NCBI GenBank assembly: GCA_030418545.1 | Contig: QAIB01000003.1 | Location: forward strand, 62,001-126,000 | DNA length: 64,000 bases | Source of the DNA: Xenophilus aerolatus | GTDB taxonomy: Bacteria; Pseudomonadota; Gammaproteobacteria; Burkholderiales; Burkholderiaceae_C | Reading direction: 5' to 3' | Shown: one piece after another, positions 35,530-45,898 of the stretch | Position numbering within the stretch: the first letter of the stretch is position 1 | Layout of the letters: every line of letters begins with the position of its first letter | Made by a program: the position numbers and the translations under genes | The notes under the pieces: generated by a model | What the model saw: only the letters and a program-made list of their open reading frames with translations | Told to the model about the DNA's origin: nothing | The model's database searches: none

Positions 35530-35547
35530 TTGGACCAAATGGACAAA
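35530..35547. promoter_or_regulatory. RutR-like operator palindrome between oxygenase A and rutR
   Basis: TTGGACCAAATGGACAAA agrees with the E. coli RutR consensus TTGACCAnnTGGTCAA at 12 of 14 fixed positions and shares GACCAAATGG with the site upstream of rutA. It abuts the -24 element of the sigma-54 promoter, a position suited to repression, and could also serve the divergent rutR. Confidence 0.65.
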
Positions 35548-35750
35548 CGCTCGCCGGGCTGCGTACGATGCGAAGCGGGCACGGCATGCGGCCGTGCTGC
35601 GGTGTCTTGGTGCAGATCGAGGATGGCGCCGGTGCGCGAAGCTCGTTGGTGGTGCGCGCAGGCTGGTACGCGATTCGCAACGGTCGATGCAGGCGCGCCG
35701 TGGCAGGCCTGCAAACCACGCCGACAACAAGCAAAGGAAAGGGACGCCCG
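35548..35750. other. upstream region of rutR
   Basis: Between the RutR-like site and the rutR start there is a spaced inverted repeat GCACGGC-ATGCG-GCCGTGC (35579-35597) and several GGTGC half-sites. They could serve as activator binding sites or form a leader hairpin. No convincing promoter for rutR was found. The ribosome site is AAAGGAAAGGG (35734-35744). Confidence 0.35.
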
Positions 35751-36482
35751 ATGGCCAGACCAGCTGCGGCGAAGAAGAAGGCGCCGGCCGAGGTGCGCAA
35801 GCGCGGTGCCGAGCATGCGGGGAGGAAGCCGACGCCGCCCGCGCGTCCGCGCGTCGCGCGCAGGCCGCGCCAGGCCGAGGACAAGCGCAGCGTGATCCTG
35901 TCCGCGGCGCTGGGCCTGTTCTCGCGCTACGGCCTGCATGGCACCAGCGTGGACCAGGTGGCCGCGCGCGCCGACGTCTCGAAGAGCAACCTGCTCTACT
36001 ACTTCGCCAACAAGGAAGAGCTGTACGTGAGCGTGCTGCGCGAGCTGCTGCACGTCTGGCTGGAGCCGCTGCGCGGATTCAGCGCCGAGCAGGACCCGCG
36101 CGAGGCCATTGCCGGCTACATCCGCCGCAAGCTGGTGATCTCGCGCGACCGGCCCGACGCCTCGCGCCTCTTTTGCCTGGAGATGATCCAGGGCGCACCC
36201 CTGCTGCGCGACGAACTCGATCGCGAACTGCGCACGCTGGTCGAGCGCAAGTCCGAGGTCATTGCCGAATGGGTGCGCTCGGGCCGGCTGCGGCCGGTGG
36301 CGCCGCACCACCTCGTGTTCGGCCTGTGGGCCCTCACCCAGCACTACGCCGACTTCGCCGTGCAGGTCCAGGCCATTTCCGGCCGCACGCTGCAGGATGC
36401 CGCCTTCTTCGAGGAGACGGTCGACAACGTCCAGCGGCTGGTGCTCGACGGCATCTGCGCGCCGGCCGCTGTCCCTGCCTGA
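35751..36482 (+). CDS. rutR: TetR-family regulator RutR
   Basis: A 243-residue TetR regulator. The helix-turn-helix covers about residues 46-90 (ILSAALGLFSRYGLHGTSVDQVAARADVSKSNLLYYFANKEELY), closely resembling RutR, whose ligand in E. coli is uracil or thymine. The C-terminal domain FCLEMIQGAPLL and GLWALTQHYADFAVQV is RutR-like. A basic, alanine/proline-rich extension of about 40 residues precedes the DNA-binding domain. It is convergent with rutF and divergent from oxygenase A, with a RutR-like palindrome between. It is expected to repress both operons until pyrimidine is present. Confidence 0.9.
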   Translation: MARPAAAKKKAPAEVRKRGAEHAGRKPTPPARPRVARRPRQAEDKRSVILSAALGLFSRYGLHGTSVDQVAARADVSKSNLLYYFANKEELYVSVLRELLHVWLEPLRGFSAEQDPREAIAGYIRRKLVISRDRPDASRLFCLEMIQGAPLLRDELDRELRTLVERKSEVIAEWVRSGRLRPVAPHHLVFGLWALTQHYADFAVQVQAISGRTLQDAAFFEETVDNVQRLVLDGICAPAAVPA

Positions 36483-36495
36483 GCGCGCCGCGCTG

Positions 36496-37041
36496 CTACT
36501 GCGGAAGAAGGTCGTGGTAGCGCCGGTCGAAGTAGACGAGGCCGTGCGCCGCGCTGCCCACGCGCACCACTTCCACTTCGCAGAACAGCACGTCGTGGGT
36601 GCCCACCGCGGTGCGATTGACCACGCGGCATTCGAAGGTGGCGGCCGCTTCGGCGAGCACCGGCACGCCGCTGCGGCTCGCGTGCCACTGGGCGGCGGCA
36701 AAGCGTTCGTCCATCGGCGTCTTGCCGCCGAACAGGTTGGACAGCTGCTGCTGGCCGGCGCCCAGCACGTTCACGCACAGCATGCCGTTGGCCTGGAAGA
36801 TGGGATAGACCGATGCGCTGCGATTCAGGCAGATGAGGAGGGTGGGCGGGTCGTCCGTCACGCTGCACACGGCCGAAGCCGTGAAGCCCGCGCGGCCTGC
36901 CGGCCCGTCGGTCGTGATGATGTTGACGGCCGCGCCCAGGCGGGCCATGGCATTGCGGTAGTCACCGCGCTCGAGCGGCGCGGCGGCCGGGCGAACGGCC
37001 TGGGGTGCGGAGCAGGCGGGGGCGGCGGACATCGTCGTCAT
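36496..37041 (-). CDS. rutF: flavin reductase RutF
   Basis: A 181-residue NAD(P)H:flavin oxidoreductase of the HpaC/RutF type. [46 protein letters not shown] is the FMN-binding domain start. It supplies reduced FMN to RutA. Last gene of the leftward rut operon, 48 bases after rutE. The N-terminal 25 residues are a nonconserved extension with an alternative ATG. Confidence 0.93.
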   Translation of the reverse strand: MTTMSAAPACSAPQAVRPAAAPLERGDYRNAMARLGAAVNIITTDGPAGRAGFTASAVCSVTDDPPTLLICLNRSASVYPIFQANGMLCVNVLGAGQQQLSNLFGGKTPMDERFAAAQWHASRSGVPVLAEAAATFECRVVNRTAVGTHDVLFCEVEVVRVGSAAHGLVYFDRRYHDLLPQ

Positions 37042-37089
37042 CTCGGTGCCTTCGAAGGGAGGGGCGGTCGACCTTGGGCGACCAGGCGC

Positions 37090-37680
37090 TCAGGCCAGGC
37101 GGCAGGCTTCGTCGAAGGCCAGGCGCGGCAGGCGGCCCTTGAGCTTCGATGCGTCGCCGTGGCCCAGGTTGATCAGGAAGTTGGTGCGCCAGTCGGTGCC
37201 GGCGAAGAAGGCGGCATCGACCTGCGCCTTGTCGAAGCCCGCCATGGGACCGGCGTCCAGGCCCAGTGCGCGCGCAGCCAGCAGCAGGTAGCCGGCCTGC
37301 AGCGTGGCGTTGAGAAAGGCGGTGTGGTGCGCCACCTCGGCGCTGCCGGTGAACCAGGGGCGCGCATCCACGTGCGGAAAGAGCTTGGGCAGCTGGTCGT
37401 AGAAGCGCGCATCCCAGGCGCAGATCACCGTGACGGGTGCAGCCATGGTCTTGTCGAGGTTGCCGGCCGACAGGGCGGGCCGCAGTCGTTCCTTGCCCTC
37501 CGGCGTGCGCACGAACACGAAGCGCCCCGGCGAGCAGTTGGCCGAGGTGGGGCCCAGGCGGGCGAGGTCGTAGACCTGCCGCAGCAGCGAGTCGGGAACC
37601 GGCGCGTCGGTCCAGCCGTTGTGGGTGCGCGCCTCGGTGAAGAGGGCGGCGAGGGCGCGTTCGTCCAAGGAGTGGGACAT
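37090..37680 (-). CDS. rutE: malonic semialdehyde reductase RutE
   Basis: A 196-residue nitroreductase-fold enzyme, the same length as E. coli RutE, which reduces toxic malonic semialdehyde to 3-hydroxypropionate at the end of uracil breakdown. [26 protein letters not shown] and [16 protein letters not shown] are conserved. It lies 26 bases after rutD. Confidence 0.94.
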   Translation of the reverse strand: MSHSLDERALAALFTEARTHNGWTDAPVPDSLLRQVYDLARLGPTSANCSPGRFVFVRTPEGKERLRPALSAGNLDKTMAAPVTVICAWDARFYDQLPKLFPHVDARPWFTGSAEVAHHTAFLNATLQAGYLLLAARALGLDAGPMAGFDKAQVDAAFFAGTDWRTNFLINLGHGDASKLKGRLPRLAFDEACRLA

Positions 37681-37706
37681 GGTCGGAAAGGGAATGGCCA
37701 GGGAAC

Positions 37707-38495
37707 TCAGTGCCGACCTGCCAGGAAGGCCAGCAGGGTGGTGTTGAAGCGCGCCGGGTCGGTCACGCTGTGCGCATGGCCGCCGTGCGCGCTGCGGTCG
37801 AGCACGGCCTGCGGCAGGCGCTCGGCCAGGCGCTGCGACATCGTCCAGGGCACCAGCACGTCGTCCTGCGCGCAGGCGACCAGCGCGGGCGCCGCGATGT
37901 CGGACAGGCGCGCATCGACGTCGAAGGCGCGCAGCGCACCGATGCGCGCACGCATGTTGCCGTCGCCCGGAAAGTGCTCGATGGCGTGTTCCACCTCTGC
38001 CTGCACCTGCTCGGCGTGGGCCGCGGCCCAGTCGGCCGGGTACAGGAAGATGGGCTGCGCCTCCACGTAGGCCCGCGCGCCGCCGGCCGCCAGCAGCGCC
38101 AGGCGGGCCTCGAAGCAGCGGGCCGAATGCGGGTTGGGCCGGGACCAGGCGTTGACGAGCACGAGGCTGGCCACGCTTTGCGGTGCATCCAGCGCCAGTT
38201 GCAGGCCCACCAGGCCACCCAGCGCATGGCCCACCAGATGGCAGCGTGCAGTGCCGGTGGCGTCCATCACCTCGGCCACGTCACCGGCCATGTCGGCGAT
38301 GGCGTAGTCGGGCGGCAGGTCGGCCGGGCTGCGGCCGGTGCCGCGCTGGTCGTAGGCCACCACGCGCCAGCCGGCCTCGACCAGCGCCGGGATCTGCGGT
38401 CGCCAGAAGCCGGCCGAGCCGCCCAGGCCCGAGGACAGCAGCACGCTGGGCGCGCCGGGACGGCCTTCGCCGTGAACCTCGTGGTACAGCGCCAT
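37707..38495 (-). CDS. rutD: aminoacrylate/carbamate hydrolase RutD
   Basis: A 262-residue alpha/beta hydrolase. The nucleophile elbow reads GHALG (89-93), with Ala91 where serine usually sits; this substitution is also, to my knowledge, the RutD norm and not a mutation here. [10 protein letters not shown] and the C-terminal histidine in [11 protein letters not shown] are present. It speeds removal of aminoacrylate or carbamate in uracil catabolism. The ATG at 38495 is eight bases after rutC. Confidence 0.92.
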   Translation of the reverse strand: MALYHEVHGEGRPGAPSVLLSSGLGGSAGFWRPQIPALVEAGWRVVAYDQRGTGRSPADLPPDYAIADMAGDVAEVMDATGTARCHLVGHALGGLVGLQLALDAPQSVASLVLVNAWSRPNPHSARCFEARLALLAAGGARAYVEAQPIFLYPADWAAAHAEQVQAEVEHAIEHFPGDGNMRARIGALRAFDVDARLSDIAAPALVACAQDDVLVPWTMSQRLAERLPQAVLDRSAHGGHAHSVTDPARFNTTLLAFLAGRH

Positions 38496-38503
38496 GGTGC
38501 GGC

Positions 38504-38896
38504 TCAGGCCTTCTTGCCCACGTGGGCGATGGAGGCGATCTCCACCAGCGCGTCGGGCTTCACCAGGCTGCACTGGATGCAGTAGCGCGCCGGCTTGGTG
38601 CCGGGGAAGTACTCGGCATACACCGCGTTGACCTTGGCGTAGTTGGCCCAGTCGGTGATGAAGATCATGTTGAAGGTGACGTCGTCCATCGTGCCGCCGG
38701 CGGCCTCGATGACGCCCTTGATGGTCTCCAGCACATGGCGGGTCTGCGCGGTGGCATCGCCGACGTGCACCACGTTGTTGTCCTTGTCGAAGGGCAGGGT
38801 GCCCGAGACATAGACGACCCCGTCGGCCAGCGTGCCGGGCACGAAGGGCGCGATGGGGGTGCTGGTGCCGGGAGGGATGATGGCTTCCTTGGGCAT
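38504..38896 (-). CDS. rutC: aminoacrylate peracid reductase/deaminase RutC (Rid family)
   Basis: A 130-residue YjgF/Rid protein: [28 protein letters not shown] at the N-terminus and [21 protein letters not shown] at the C-terminus. Length matches E. coli RutC. It acts on the 3-aminoacrylate formed after RutB. It sits 32 bases downstream of rutB. Confidence 0.95.
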   Translation of the reverse strand: MPKEAIIPPGTSTPIAPFVPGTLADGVVYVSGTLPFDKDNNVVHVGDATAQTRHVLETIKGVIEAAGGTMDDVTFNMIFITDWANYAKVNAVYAEYFPGTKPARYCIQCSLVKPDALVEIASIAHVGKKA

Positions 38897-38928
38897 GAAA
38901 GGGACTCCAGAGTGGGACGAACGAATGA

Positions 38929-39720
38929 TCAGACCGTGGCCGCTTCGGCGGCGGCGGGCGTGACAGCGGTGGCGGGTGCGAGGGCCTGGCAGAACGCGTC
39001 CACCGTCGACACCCAGCCGAAGAAGGTCTCCACGTTGTAGACGGTGCCCTGCTGGATGGCCGGGCCGCCCAGCTCGTGGGTGGCGTCTTCCAGCATCAGC
39101 GAGAAATACTCCAGGTGGAAGGCGTCGCGCAGCGTGGACTCCACGCACACGTTGGTGGCGATGCCGGTGAACACCAGGCTGCGGATGCCGCGGGCGCGCA
39201 GGCTGCTGTCCAGCGTGCTGTTGAAGAAGCCGCTGTAGCGGGTCTTGGGAATCACGAGGTCGCCGGCTTGCGGCTTCATCGCGTCGATGAGTTCGTAGTC
39301 CCAGCCGCCCTTGGCCAGGAAGCGGCCCTGCAACTCGGGCCGCGCGCGCATCGTCTTGAGCGCATTGGACTTGTGCCAGTTGGGCGAGCCGGGGCCGCCC
39401 GCCTCGACGTACTTCGCGTCCCAGCCGTTCTGCAGGAAGACGACAAGCATGCCCGCGGCGCGCGCCGCCTCGATGGCGCGCACGATGCCGGCAATGGTGC
39501 CCTGCGCGCCCGAGATGTCGAAGCCGGCCGAGTCCACGTAGCCGCCCAGCGAGGCATAGGCGTTCTGCATGTCGACCACGATCAGCGCGGTCTGCGTGGG
39601 CACGAGAGCCAGCGGCTCGGGGCGCGAAGGGATCACGGTCGGTGCCGGCGCGCCGGGCGCCTGGGGCGGGCCGACCGGCGTGGTCGAGCGGAGCGTCGCG
39701 TTGGTCTTGGATGAGGTCAT
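38929..39720 (-). CDS. rutB: ureidoacrylate amidohydrolase RutB
   Basis: A 263-residue isochorismatase-fold hydrolase that cleaves (peroxy)ureidoacrylate to aminoacrylate, ammonia and CO2. The triad is Asp50 (VVDMQNAY), Lys159 (PKTRYSGF) and Cys192 ([16 protein letters not shown]). A proline-rich N-terminal extension of about 40 residues precedes it. It begins 16 bases after rutA. Confidence 0.94.
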   Translation of the reverse strand: MTSSKTNATLRSTTPVGPPQAPGAPAPTVIPSRPEPLALVPTQTALIVVDMQNAYASLGGYVDSAGFDISGAQGTIAGIVRAIEAARAAGMLVVFLQNGWDAKYVEAGGPGSPNWHKSNALKTMRARPELQGRFLAKGGWDYELIDAMKPQAGDLVIPKTRYSGFFNSTLDSSLRARGIRSLVFTGIATNVCVESTLRDAFHLEYFSLMLEDATHELGGPAIQQGTVYNVETFFGWVSTVDAFCQALAPATAVTPAAAEAATV

Positions 39721-39736
39721 GGCGCGGCGTTCCTTC

Positions 39737-40858
39737 TCAAGCGGCCAGCGCTTCGGGCGCGCCCACCTGCGTGGGCACGGGCGTGTCCACGTCGACGCGG
39801 CTCTTCATCAGCGGCTGGATGTGCTCGCCGAAGTCCTCGACGCCCTGCACGAAGTCGTCGAAGGTCAGCAGCACGCCCTCGGTGCCGGGCACCTCGGCCA
39901 TCTCGTCGAGCATGCGGGCCACGTTGGCCCAGGAGCCCACCAGCGTGCCCATGTTGATGTTCACGGCCGACGGCGAGGTGGCGTCGGTCATCTGGCGCAC
40001 GTTGGTGTCGCCGCCCGACCTGGTGTCGGCCGCGCCCTGCTGGGCCATCCAGGCGATGGCCTCGGTGTCGGCGCCGGCCTTGTAGTGCTCCCACTTGGCG
40101 AAGGCGGCCTCGTCGGTCTCGGCCGCGATCACCATGATCAGCACATAGGTGGTCACATGGCGGCCGGTCCTGGCCGTGGCCTCGATCAGCTTCTGCGCCG
40201 CGGGCGCGAAGGCCTTGGGCGTGTTCACGCCCTTGCCGAAGCAGAAGTTGTAGTCGGCGTACTGGGCCGAAAAGGCCATGCCGGCATCGCTCTGACCGGC
40301 GCAGATGACCTTCATGGGCGCCTGCGGCTGCGGGCTCAGGCGGCAGTCGTCCATCTTGAAGTACTCGCCCTTGAAGTCCGACCGGCCCTGGCCCCACAGG
40401 TCGCGCAGCACCTGGATGTATTCCGAGAGGTACTGGTAGCGGGTGGCGAAGAACTCGTCGCCGGGCCACATGCCCATCTGGGAGTATTCGGGGCGCTGCC
40501 AGCCGGTCACCAGGTTCAGGCCGAAGCGGCCGTTCGAGATGCTGTCGATGGTGGACGCCATGCGCGCCACGATGGCCGGCGGCATCACCAGCGAGGCGGC
40601 GGTCGCGAAGAGCTTGATCTTGGTCGTCACGGCCGCGAGGCCCGACATCAGTGTGAAGGACTCCAGGTTGTGGTCCCAGAACTCCGTCTTCCCGCCGAAG
40701 CCGCGCAGCTTGATCATGGACAGCGCGAAGTCCAGGCCGTAGTGCTCGGCCTTGAGCGTGATGGTCTTGTTCAGCTCGAAGCTGGGCTTGTATTGCGGCG
40801 CGTTCTGCGACAGCAGCCAGCCGTTGTTACCGATGGGGATGAAGACGCCGACTTTCAT
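39737..40858 (-). CDS. rutA: pyrimidine monooxygenase RutA
   Basis: A 373-residue luciferase-like FMN monooxygenase that opens the uracil (or thymine) ring between N3 and C4. [17 protein letters not shown] at the start, [15 protein letters not shown] and [18 protein letters not shown] are distinctive for RutA. The ATG at 40858 is set by this start; an ORF extension upstream would include the promoter leader. First gene of rutABCDEF. Confidence 0.95.
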   Translation of the reverse strand: MKVGVFIPIGNNGWLLSQNAPQYKPSFELNKTITLKAEHYGLDFALSMIKLRGFGGKTEFWDHNLESFTLMSGLAAVTTKIKLFATAASLVMPPAIVARMASTIDSISNGRFGLNLVTGWQRPEYSQMGMWPGDEFFATRYQYLSEYIQVLRDLWGQGRSDFKGEYFKMDDCRLSPQPQAPMKVICAGQSDAGMAFSAQYADYNFCFGKGVNTPKAFAPAAQKLIEATARTGRHVTTYVLIMVIAAETDEAAFAKWEHYKAGADTEAIAWMAQQGAADTRSGGDTNVRQMTDATSPSAVNINMGTLVGSWANVARMLDEMAEVPGTEGVLLTFDDFVQGVEDFGEHIQPLMKSRVDVDTPVPTQVGAPEALAA

Positions 40859-40895
40859 GGCAAGGGACTCCGTACAAGAGGACTTGCCTCGCGGT

Positions 40896-40911
40896 TGCAT
40901 GCGCCGTGCCA
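40896..40911 (-). promoter_or_regulatory. sigma-54 (-24/-12) promoter of rutABCDEF
   Basis: On the minus strand TGGCACGGCGCATGCA matches the consensus TGGCACGNNNNTTGCW except for one T-to-A change in the -12 element; spacing of GG and GC is correct. Start near 40886 would give a 28-base leader. In E. coli rutA is likewise controlled by NtrC and sigma-54. Confidence 0.75.
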
Positions 40912-40964
40912 AATCGTCTTTCTTGTTCTATATCAACGGCTTAGCTCGTTTTTGATGGGCAGGT

Positions 40965-40983
40965 TTTGACCAAATGGTCCAAA
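40965..40983. promoter_or_regulatory. RutR operator upstream of rutA
   Basis: TTGACCAAATGGTCCA matches TTGACCAnnTGGTCAA at 13 of 14 fixed positions. It lies about 55 bases upstream of the -24 element, and could block activator contact with the promoter rather than polymerase binding. Confidence 0.75.
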
Positions 40984-41170
40984 ACGGTTCGCGCCAACGC
41001 GCCCGCGTGCGGCAAGCTGGTGCGAAGCATGCCGGGCGATGGTGCGACAGGGGGATGGCGGCGCCTTAGTGCGGAAGCACTAGCCCGAGACGTGACCCGA
41101 AAAGGCCATACGCCCCCGATATGATCTTGCGGGGATTTTTCCCGTGGGACCTATCAAGAGGAGTTGACCA

Positions 41171-41503
41171 ATGAAATTCATGGACGCAGTCAAGACCTGC
41201 TTCGCCAAATATGCCGACTTCACCGGCCGCGCCTCGCGCTCCGAATACTGGTGGTTCGTGCTGTTCGAGGTGATCGTGCTCATCGTCGCGCAGCTCATCC
41301 ACCAGTACGTCTACGCCATTGCCGCGCTCGGCTTCCTGCTGCCCGCCCTGGCGGCCGGCGCACGCCGCCTGCACGACATCGACAAGTCGGGCTGGTTCCT
41401 GCTGCTGGGCCTGATTCCGCTGGTCAACTTCTACCTGCTGTTCCTGCTGGTGCAGCCCAGCCAGTCCGAAAGCAACCGATTCGGCGCGCCGCCCGTGGCC
41501 TGA
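41171..41503 (+). CDS. DUF805 small membrane protein
   Basis: A 110-residue inner-membrane protein of the DUF805 family: FTGRASRSEYWWFVLFEVI, then two or three hydrophobic helices, with ARRLHDIDKSGWFLLLGLIPLVNFYLLF between and after. The family is widespread and of unknown function. GAGGAG lies eight bases before the ATG. It is monocistronic with its own terminator and seems unrelated to its neighbours. Confidence 0.9.
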   Translation: MKFMDAVKTCFAKYADFTGRASRSEYWWFVLFEVIVLIVAQLIHQYVYAIAALGFLLPALAAGARRLHDIDKSGWFLLLGLIPLVNFYLLFLLVQPSQSESNRFGAPPVA

Positions 41504-41526
41504 GCCCGGATAGATCGCCCCCGCAA

Positions 41527-41549
41527 GGCCGCCTCGTGCGGCCTTTTTT
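41527..41549 (+). terminator. intrinsic terminator after DUF805 gene
   Basis: GGCCGC-CTCGT-GCGGCC is followed by six T. Confidence 0.88.
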
Positions 41550-41722
41550 GCGCCCGTGTGGCGGCGGCGGGTTGCATCCTGAATTGCTTGTCCTAGGGAA
41601 TCTACCGAGAACTCTGTGCAAAGAAGTATCGGTTGAAGCGATCGAGGTACCAAAGCCGCAAGGCAGCGTCCTCAGAATTCCGCTGCAGCGACCGCCGGGT
41701 CGTGGAACCCAAGGAGACAACC

Positions 41723-43039
41723 ATGAAGCGTTTTGCCCGGGTGGGCCTCGTGCTCGCCCTCACCGCCACCGCCCTCGCGGCCCACGCCGCCACCGAACTC
41801 GTCATCGCCACCGTGAACAACGGCCACATGATCGAGATGCAGAAGCTCACGCCCTTCTTCGAGAAGGCGAACCCCGACATCAAGCTCAAGTGGGTCACCC
41901 TGGAGGAGGGCACGCTGCGCCAGCGCGTGACGACCGACATCGCCACCAAGGGCGGCCAGTTCGACGTGATGACCATCGGCCTGTACGAAGCGCCGATCTG
42001 GTCCAAGAAGGGGTGGCTCAAGCCCATCGCCACCGACGCGGCCTACGACGTGGACGACCTGCTGCCTGCGATCCGCAGCGGCCTGTCCAACGAGGGCAAG
42101 CTCTACGCCGCCCCCTTCTACGGCGAGAGCTCCATGCTCATGTACCGCAAGGACCTGGCCGACAAGGCCGGCGTGAAGTTCAGCGATCCGCCCACCTGGG
42201 CCGAAGTGAAGGCCTTCGCCGAAAAGGCCAACGACCCCAAGGCCGGTGTGTTCGGCATGTGCCTGCGCGGCAAGCCGGGCTGGGGTGACAACATGGCCTT
42301 CCTCACCACGCTGGTCAACACCAACGGGGGCCAGTGGTTCGACATGCAGTGGAAGCCGCAGATCGACACCAAGCCTTGGAAGGACGCCATCAACTTCTAC
42401 GTCGACCTGATGAAGAAGGCCGGCCCTCCCGGTGCCGCGGCCAACAGCTTCAACGAGAACCTGGCCCTGTTCAACGAAGGCAAGTGCGCGCAGTGGGTCG
42501 ATGCCACGATCGCCGCGTCGTTCATCTCCGATCCCAAGCAGTCCAAGGTTGCGGACAAGGTGGCCTACGCCGCGGCGCCGGTGGCCGTCACGCCCAAGGG
42601 CTCGAACTGGCTGTGGTCCTGGAACCTCGCCATTCCTGCCAGCTCGACGAAGGACGAAGCGGCCCAGAAGTTCATCCGCTGGGCCACCTCGAAGGACTAC
42701 ATCCAGCTCGTGGCCAAGGAGCAGGGCTGGGGCGCGGTGCCCACCGGCACGCGCAAGTCGACCTACGCGAACCCCGAGTTCCAGAAGGTCGCCAAGTTCG
42801 CCGCCGCCGAGAAGAAGGCCATCGACTCGGCCAACCCCAACCCGGGCGAGAACACGCTGCCCAAGTCGCCGTACGCCGGCGTGCAGTACGCGGCGATCCC
42901 CGAGTTCCAGGCCATCGGCGTGGGCGTGGGGCAGCAGATGAGCGCGGCGCTGGCGGGCAAGACCACGGTCGACCAGGCGCTGAAGACCTCGCAGACCCTG
43001 GCCGAGCGCGAGATGAAGAAGGGCGGCTACTACAAGTAG
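41723..43039 (+). CDS. polyol (sorbitol/mannitol-type) ABC transporter binding protein, SmoE-like
   Basis: A 438-residue family-1 extracellular sugar-binding protein with signal peptide 1-22. TELVIATVNNGHMIEMQKLTPFFEKANPDIKLKWV, SSMLMYRKDLADKAGVKFSDPPTWAEV and WSWNLAIPASSTKDEAAQKFIRWATSKDY are typical of the SmoE/MtlE group. The ATG at 41723 has AAGGAG upstream. First gene of the polyol operon. The substrate is inferred from the dehydrogenases and kinases downstream. Confidence 0.9.
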   Translation: MKRFARVGLVLALTATALAAHAATELVIATVNNGHMIEMQKLTPFFEKANPDIKLKWVTLEEGTLRQRVTTDIATKGGQFDVMTIGLYEAPIWSKKGWLKPIATDAAYDVDDLLPAIRSGLSNEGKLYAAPFYGESSMLMYRKDLADKAGVKFSDPPTWAEVKAFAEKANDPKAGVFGMCLRGKPGWGDNMAFLTTLVNTNGGQWFDMQWKPQIDTKPWKDAINFYVDLMKKAGPPGAAANSFNENLALFNEGKCAQWVDATIAASFISDPKQSKVADKVAYAAAPVAVTPKGSNWLWSWNLAIPASSTKDEAAQKFIRWATSKDYIQLVAKEQGWGAVPTGTRKSTYANPEFQKVAKFAAAEKKAIDSANPNPGENTLPKSPYAGVQYAAIPEFQAIGVGVGQQMSAALAGKTTVDQALKTSQTLAEREMKKGGYYK

Positions 43040-43054
43040 GCATCGCGGGGCGGT

Positions 43055-43075
43055 CCGGCGCCAGGGAGGCGCCGG
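43055..43075 (+). other. intercistronic hairpin after the polyol binding protein
   Basis: CCGGCGCC-AGGGA-GGCGCCGG, perfect eight-base arms without a T run. It probably protects the binding-protein mRNA end and sets a lower level of permease expression. Confidence 0.55.
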
Positions 43076-43112
43076 GCCATTGTGTGTTGCTGATGCTTGC
43101 CGGAGTGCTGCC

Positions 43113-43970
43113 ATGAAAAGACTGCTGCCCCGGGCCCTGATGGCGCCCGCCGTGATCGCGCTCTTCCTCTGGATGATCGTGCCGCTGTTGATGACCTTGT
43201 ACTTCTCGTTCGTCAACTACAACCTGATGCAGCCCGGCGAGCGCACCTTCGCGGGCATCGACAACTTCCACTACTTCGTCACCGACCCGGACTTCTGGCC
43301 GGCGGTGTGGAACACGCTGCTGCTGATCGGCAGCGTGGTGCTCATCACCGTGGTGCTGGGAGTGCTGCTGGCCCTCCTGGTGAACGAGCCCTTTCCGGGG
43401 CGCGGCATCGTGCGGGTGCTACTGATCTCGCCCTTCTTCGTCATGCCGGCGGTCAATGCCCTGCTGTGGAAGCACATGATGATGAACCCCATCTACGGCA
43501 TCCTGGCCGACGTGTGGCGCATGTTCGGCGCCGAGCCGGTGGACTGGCTCACCGACTGGCCCCTGCTGTCGGTGATCGTCATGGTGGCCTGGCAGTGGCT
43601 GCCCTTCGCCTGCCTGATCTTCATCACCTCGCTGCAATCGCTGGACCGCGAGCAGATGGAGGCCGCCCGCATGGACGGCGCCAGTGCGCCGCAGCGCTTC
43701 TTCTACCTCACGCTGCCGCACCTGGGTCGCCCGATGGCGGTGGTGATCATGATCGAGATGATCTTTCTGCTGAGCGTGTTCGCCGAGATCGCCATCACCA
43801 CCAACGGCGGCCCCGGCAACGCGAGCACCAACATCACCTACATGATCTTCAAGCAGTCGTTGATGAACTTCGACGTCGGCGTGGCGTCGGCCGGTGCGCT
43901 GTTCGCGGTGATCCTGGCCAACATCGTCGCGGCCTTCCTGATCCGCATCATCGGCAAGAACCTCGACTGA
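43113..43970 (+). CDS. polyol ABC transporter permease, SmoF-like
   Basis: A 285-residue permease with six helices; MKRLLPRALMAPAVIALFLWMIVPL starts it, and the EAA loop is MEAARMDGASAPQRFFYLTLPHLGRP. The ATG at 43113 gives the standard start; an ORF from 43080 would cross the preceding hairpin region. It partners the next gene, 12 bases downstream. Confidence 0.91.
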   Translation: MKRLLPRALMAPAVIALFLWMIVPLLMTLYFSFVNYNLMQPGERTFAGIDNFHYFVTDPDFWPAVWNTLLLIGSVVLITVVLGVLLALLVNEPFPGRGIVRVLLISPFFVMPAVNALLWKHMMMNPIYGILADVWRMFGAEPVDWLTDWPLLSVIVMVAWQWLPFACLIFITSLQSLDREQMEAARMDGASAPQRFFYLTLPHLGRPMAVVIMIEMIFLLSVFAEIAITTNGGPGNASTNITYMIFKQSLMNFDVGVASAGALFAVILANIVAAFLIRIIGKNLD

Positions 43971-43982
43971 GGAGACGACGAC

Positions 43983-44819
43983 ATGTCCCACGCCTCTCCC
44001 CCCAGCACGCTGCTGCCGACGACGATCCGCACCGTGGCCGCCTGGGCCGTCACGCTGCTGCTGTTCTTCCCGCTCGGCTGGTTGTTCCTCACGGCCTTCA
44101 AGACCGAACTGCAGGCCATCGCCGTGCCGCCGCTCTTCGTCTTTACGCCGACGATGGAGAACTTCGCCGAGGTGCAGCGGCGCAGCGACTACCTGCTGTA
44201 CGCACGCAACTCGCTCATCACCAGCCTCGCCTCCACGGTGATCGGCCTGGCGATCGCGCTGCCCGCGGCCTACTCGATGGCCTTCTTTCGCACCAGGCGC
44301 ACGCGCGACATCCTGATGTGGATGCTCTCCACCAAGATGATGCCGGCCGTCGGGGCGCTGGTGCCCATTTACGTCCTGGCGCAGACCGCGGGCCTGCTGG
44401 ACACCCTGCCCGCGCTGACCATCGTGTTCACGCTGTCCAACCTGCCCATCATGGTGTGGATGCTCTACACGAGCCTCAAGGACATCCCGAGCGAGATCCT
44501 CGAGGCGGCCCGCATGGACGGCGCCACGCTGTGGAAGGAGTTCCGCTACGTCGTCATGCCGCTGTCCGTCGGCGGTCTGGCCTCCTGCGGTCTGCTGTGT
44601 CTGGTGCTGAGCTGGAACGAAGCCTTCTGGGCGCTGAACCTCACCTCGGCCAAGGCCGGCACGCTGGCCACGCTCATCGCCTCCTACTCCAGTCCCGAAG
44701 GCCTGTTCTGGGCCAAGCTGTCGGCCGCGTCGCTGATGGCCATTGCGCCCATCGTGGTGTTCGGCTGGTTCTCGCAAAAGCAACTCGTCCAAGGCCTGAC
44801 CTTCGGCGCCGTGAAGTAA
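43983..44819 (+). CDS. polyol ABC transporter permease, SmoG-like
   Basis: A 278-residue permease of the MalG class. Helix 1 spans about residues 17-37; the EAA loop is LEAARMDGATLWKEFRYVVMPLSVGG. GGAGACGACG precedes the ATG as a ribosome site. With the SmoF-like subunit it forms the channel for the transporter. Confidence 0.92.
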   Translation: MSHASPPSTLLPTTIRTVAAWAVTLLLFFPLGWLFLTAFKTELQAIAVPPLFVFTPTMENFAEVQRRSDYLLYARNSLITSLASTVIGLAIALPAAYSMAFFRTRRTRDILMWMLSTKMMPAVGALVPIYVLAQTAGLLDTLPALTIVFTLSNLPIMVWMLYTSLKDIPSEILEAARMDGATLWKEFRYVVMPLSVGGLASCGLLCLVLSWNEAFWALNLTSAKAGTLATLIASYSSPEGLFWAKLSAASLMAIAPIVVFGWFSQKQLVQGLTFGAVK

Positions 44820-44840
44820 ACGAAGAAGGGGACAACAACC

Positions 44841-45875
<1,035 letters not shown>

Positions 45876-45898
45876 TCCAACTTCTCGGAGAGTGTTTC

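Larger units (their letters stand above)
40859..41170. other. rutA / DUF805 divergent intergenic region
   Basis: This 312-base gap holds the rutA sigma-54 promoter and the RutR site. Two direct repeats of TGGTGCGA (41018-41025 and 41040-41047) lie about two helical turns apart, at a distance suitable for an enhancer-binding activator such as NtrC, though they do not match its palindromic consensus. A hairpin TAGTGC-GGAA-GCACTA follows (41068-41083). A TATGAT (41118-41123) could be the -10 of the DUF805 gene. No gene is seen here. Confidence 0.45.

Noticed and set aside
37707-38495. RutD as inactive because the nucleophile serine is absent
   Set aside because: Alanine in GHALG is, as I recall, the usual state in RutD proteins, so this is not a sign of decay.
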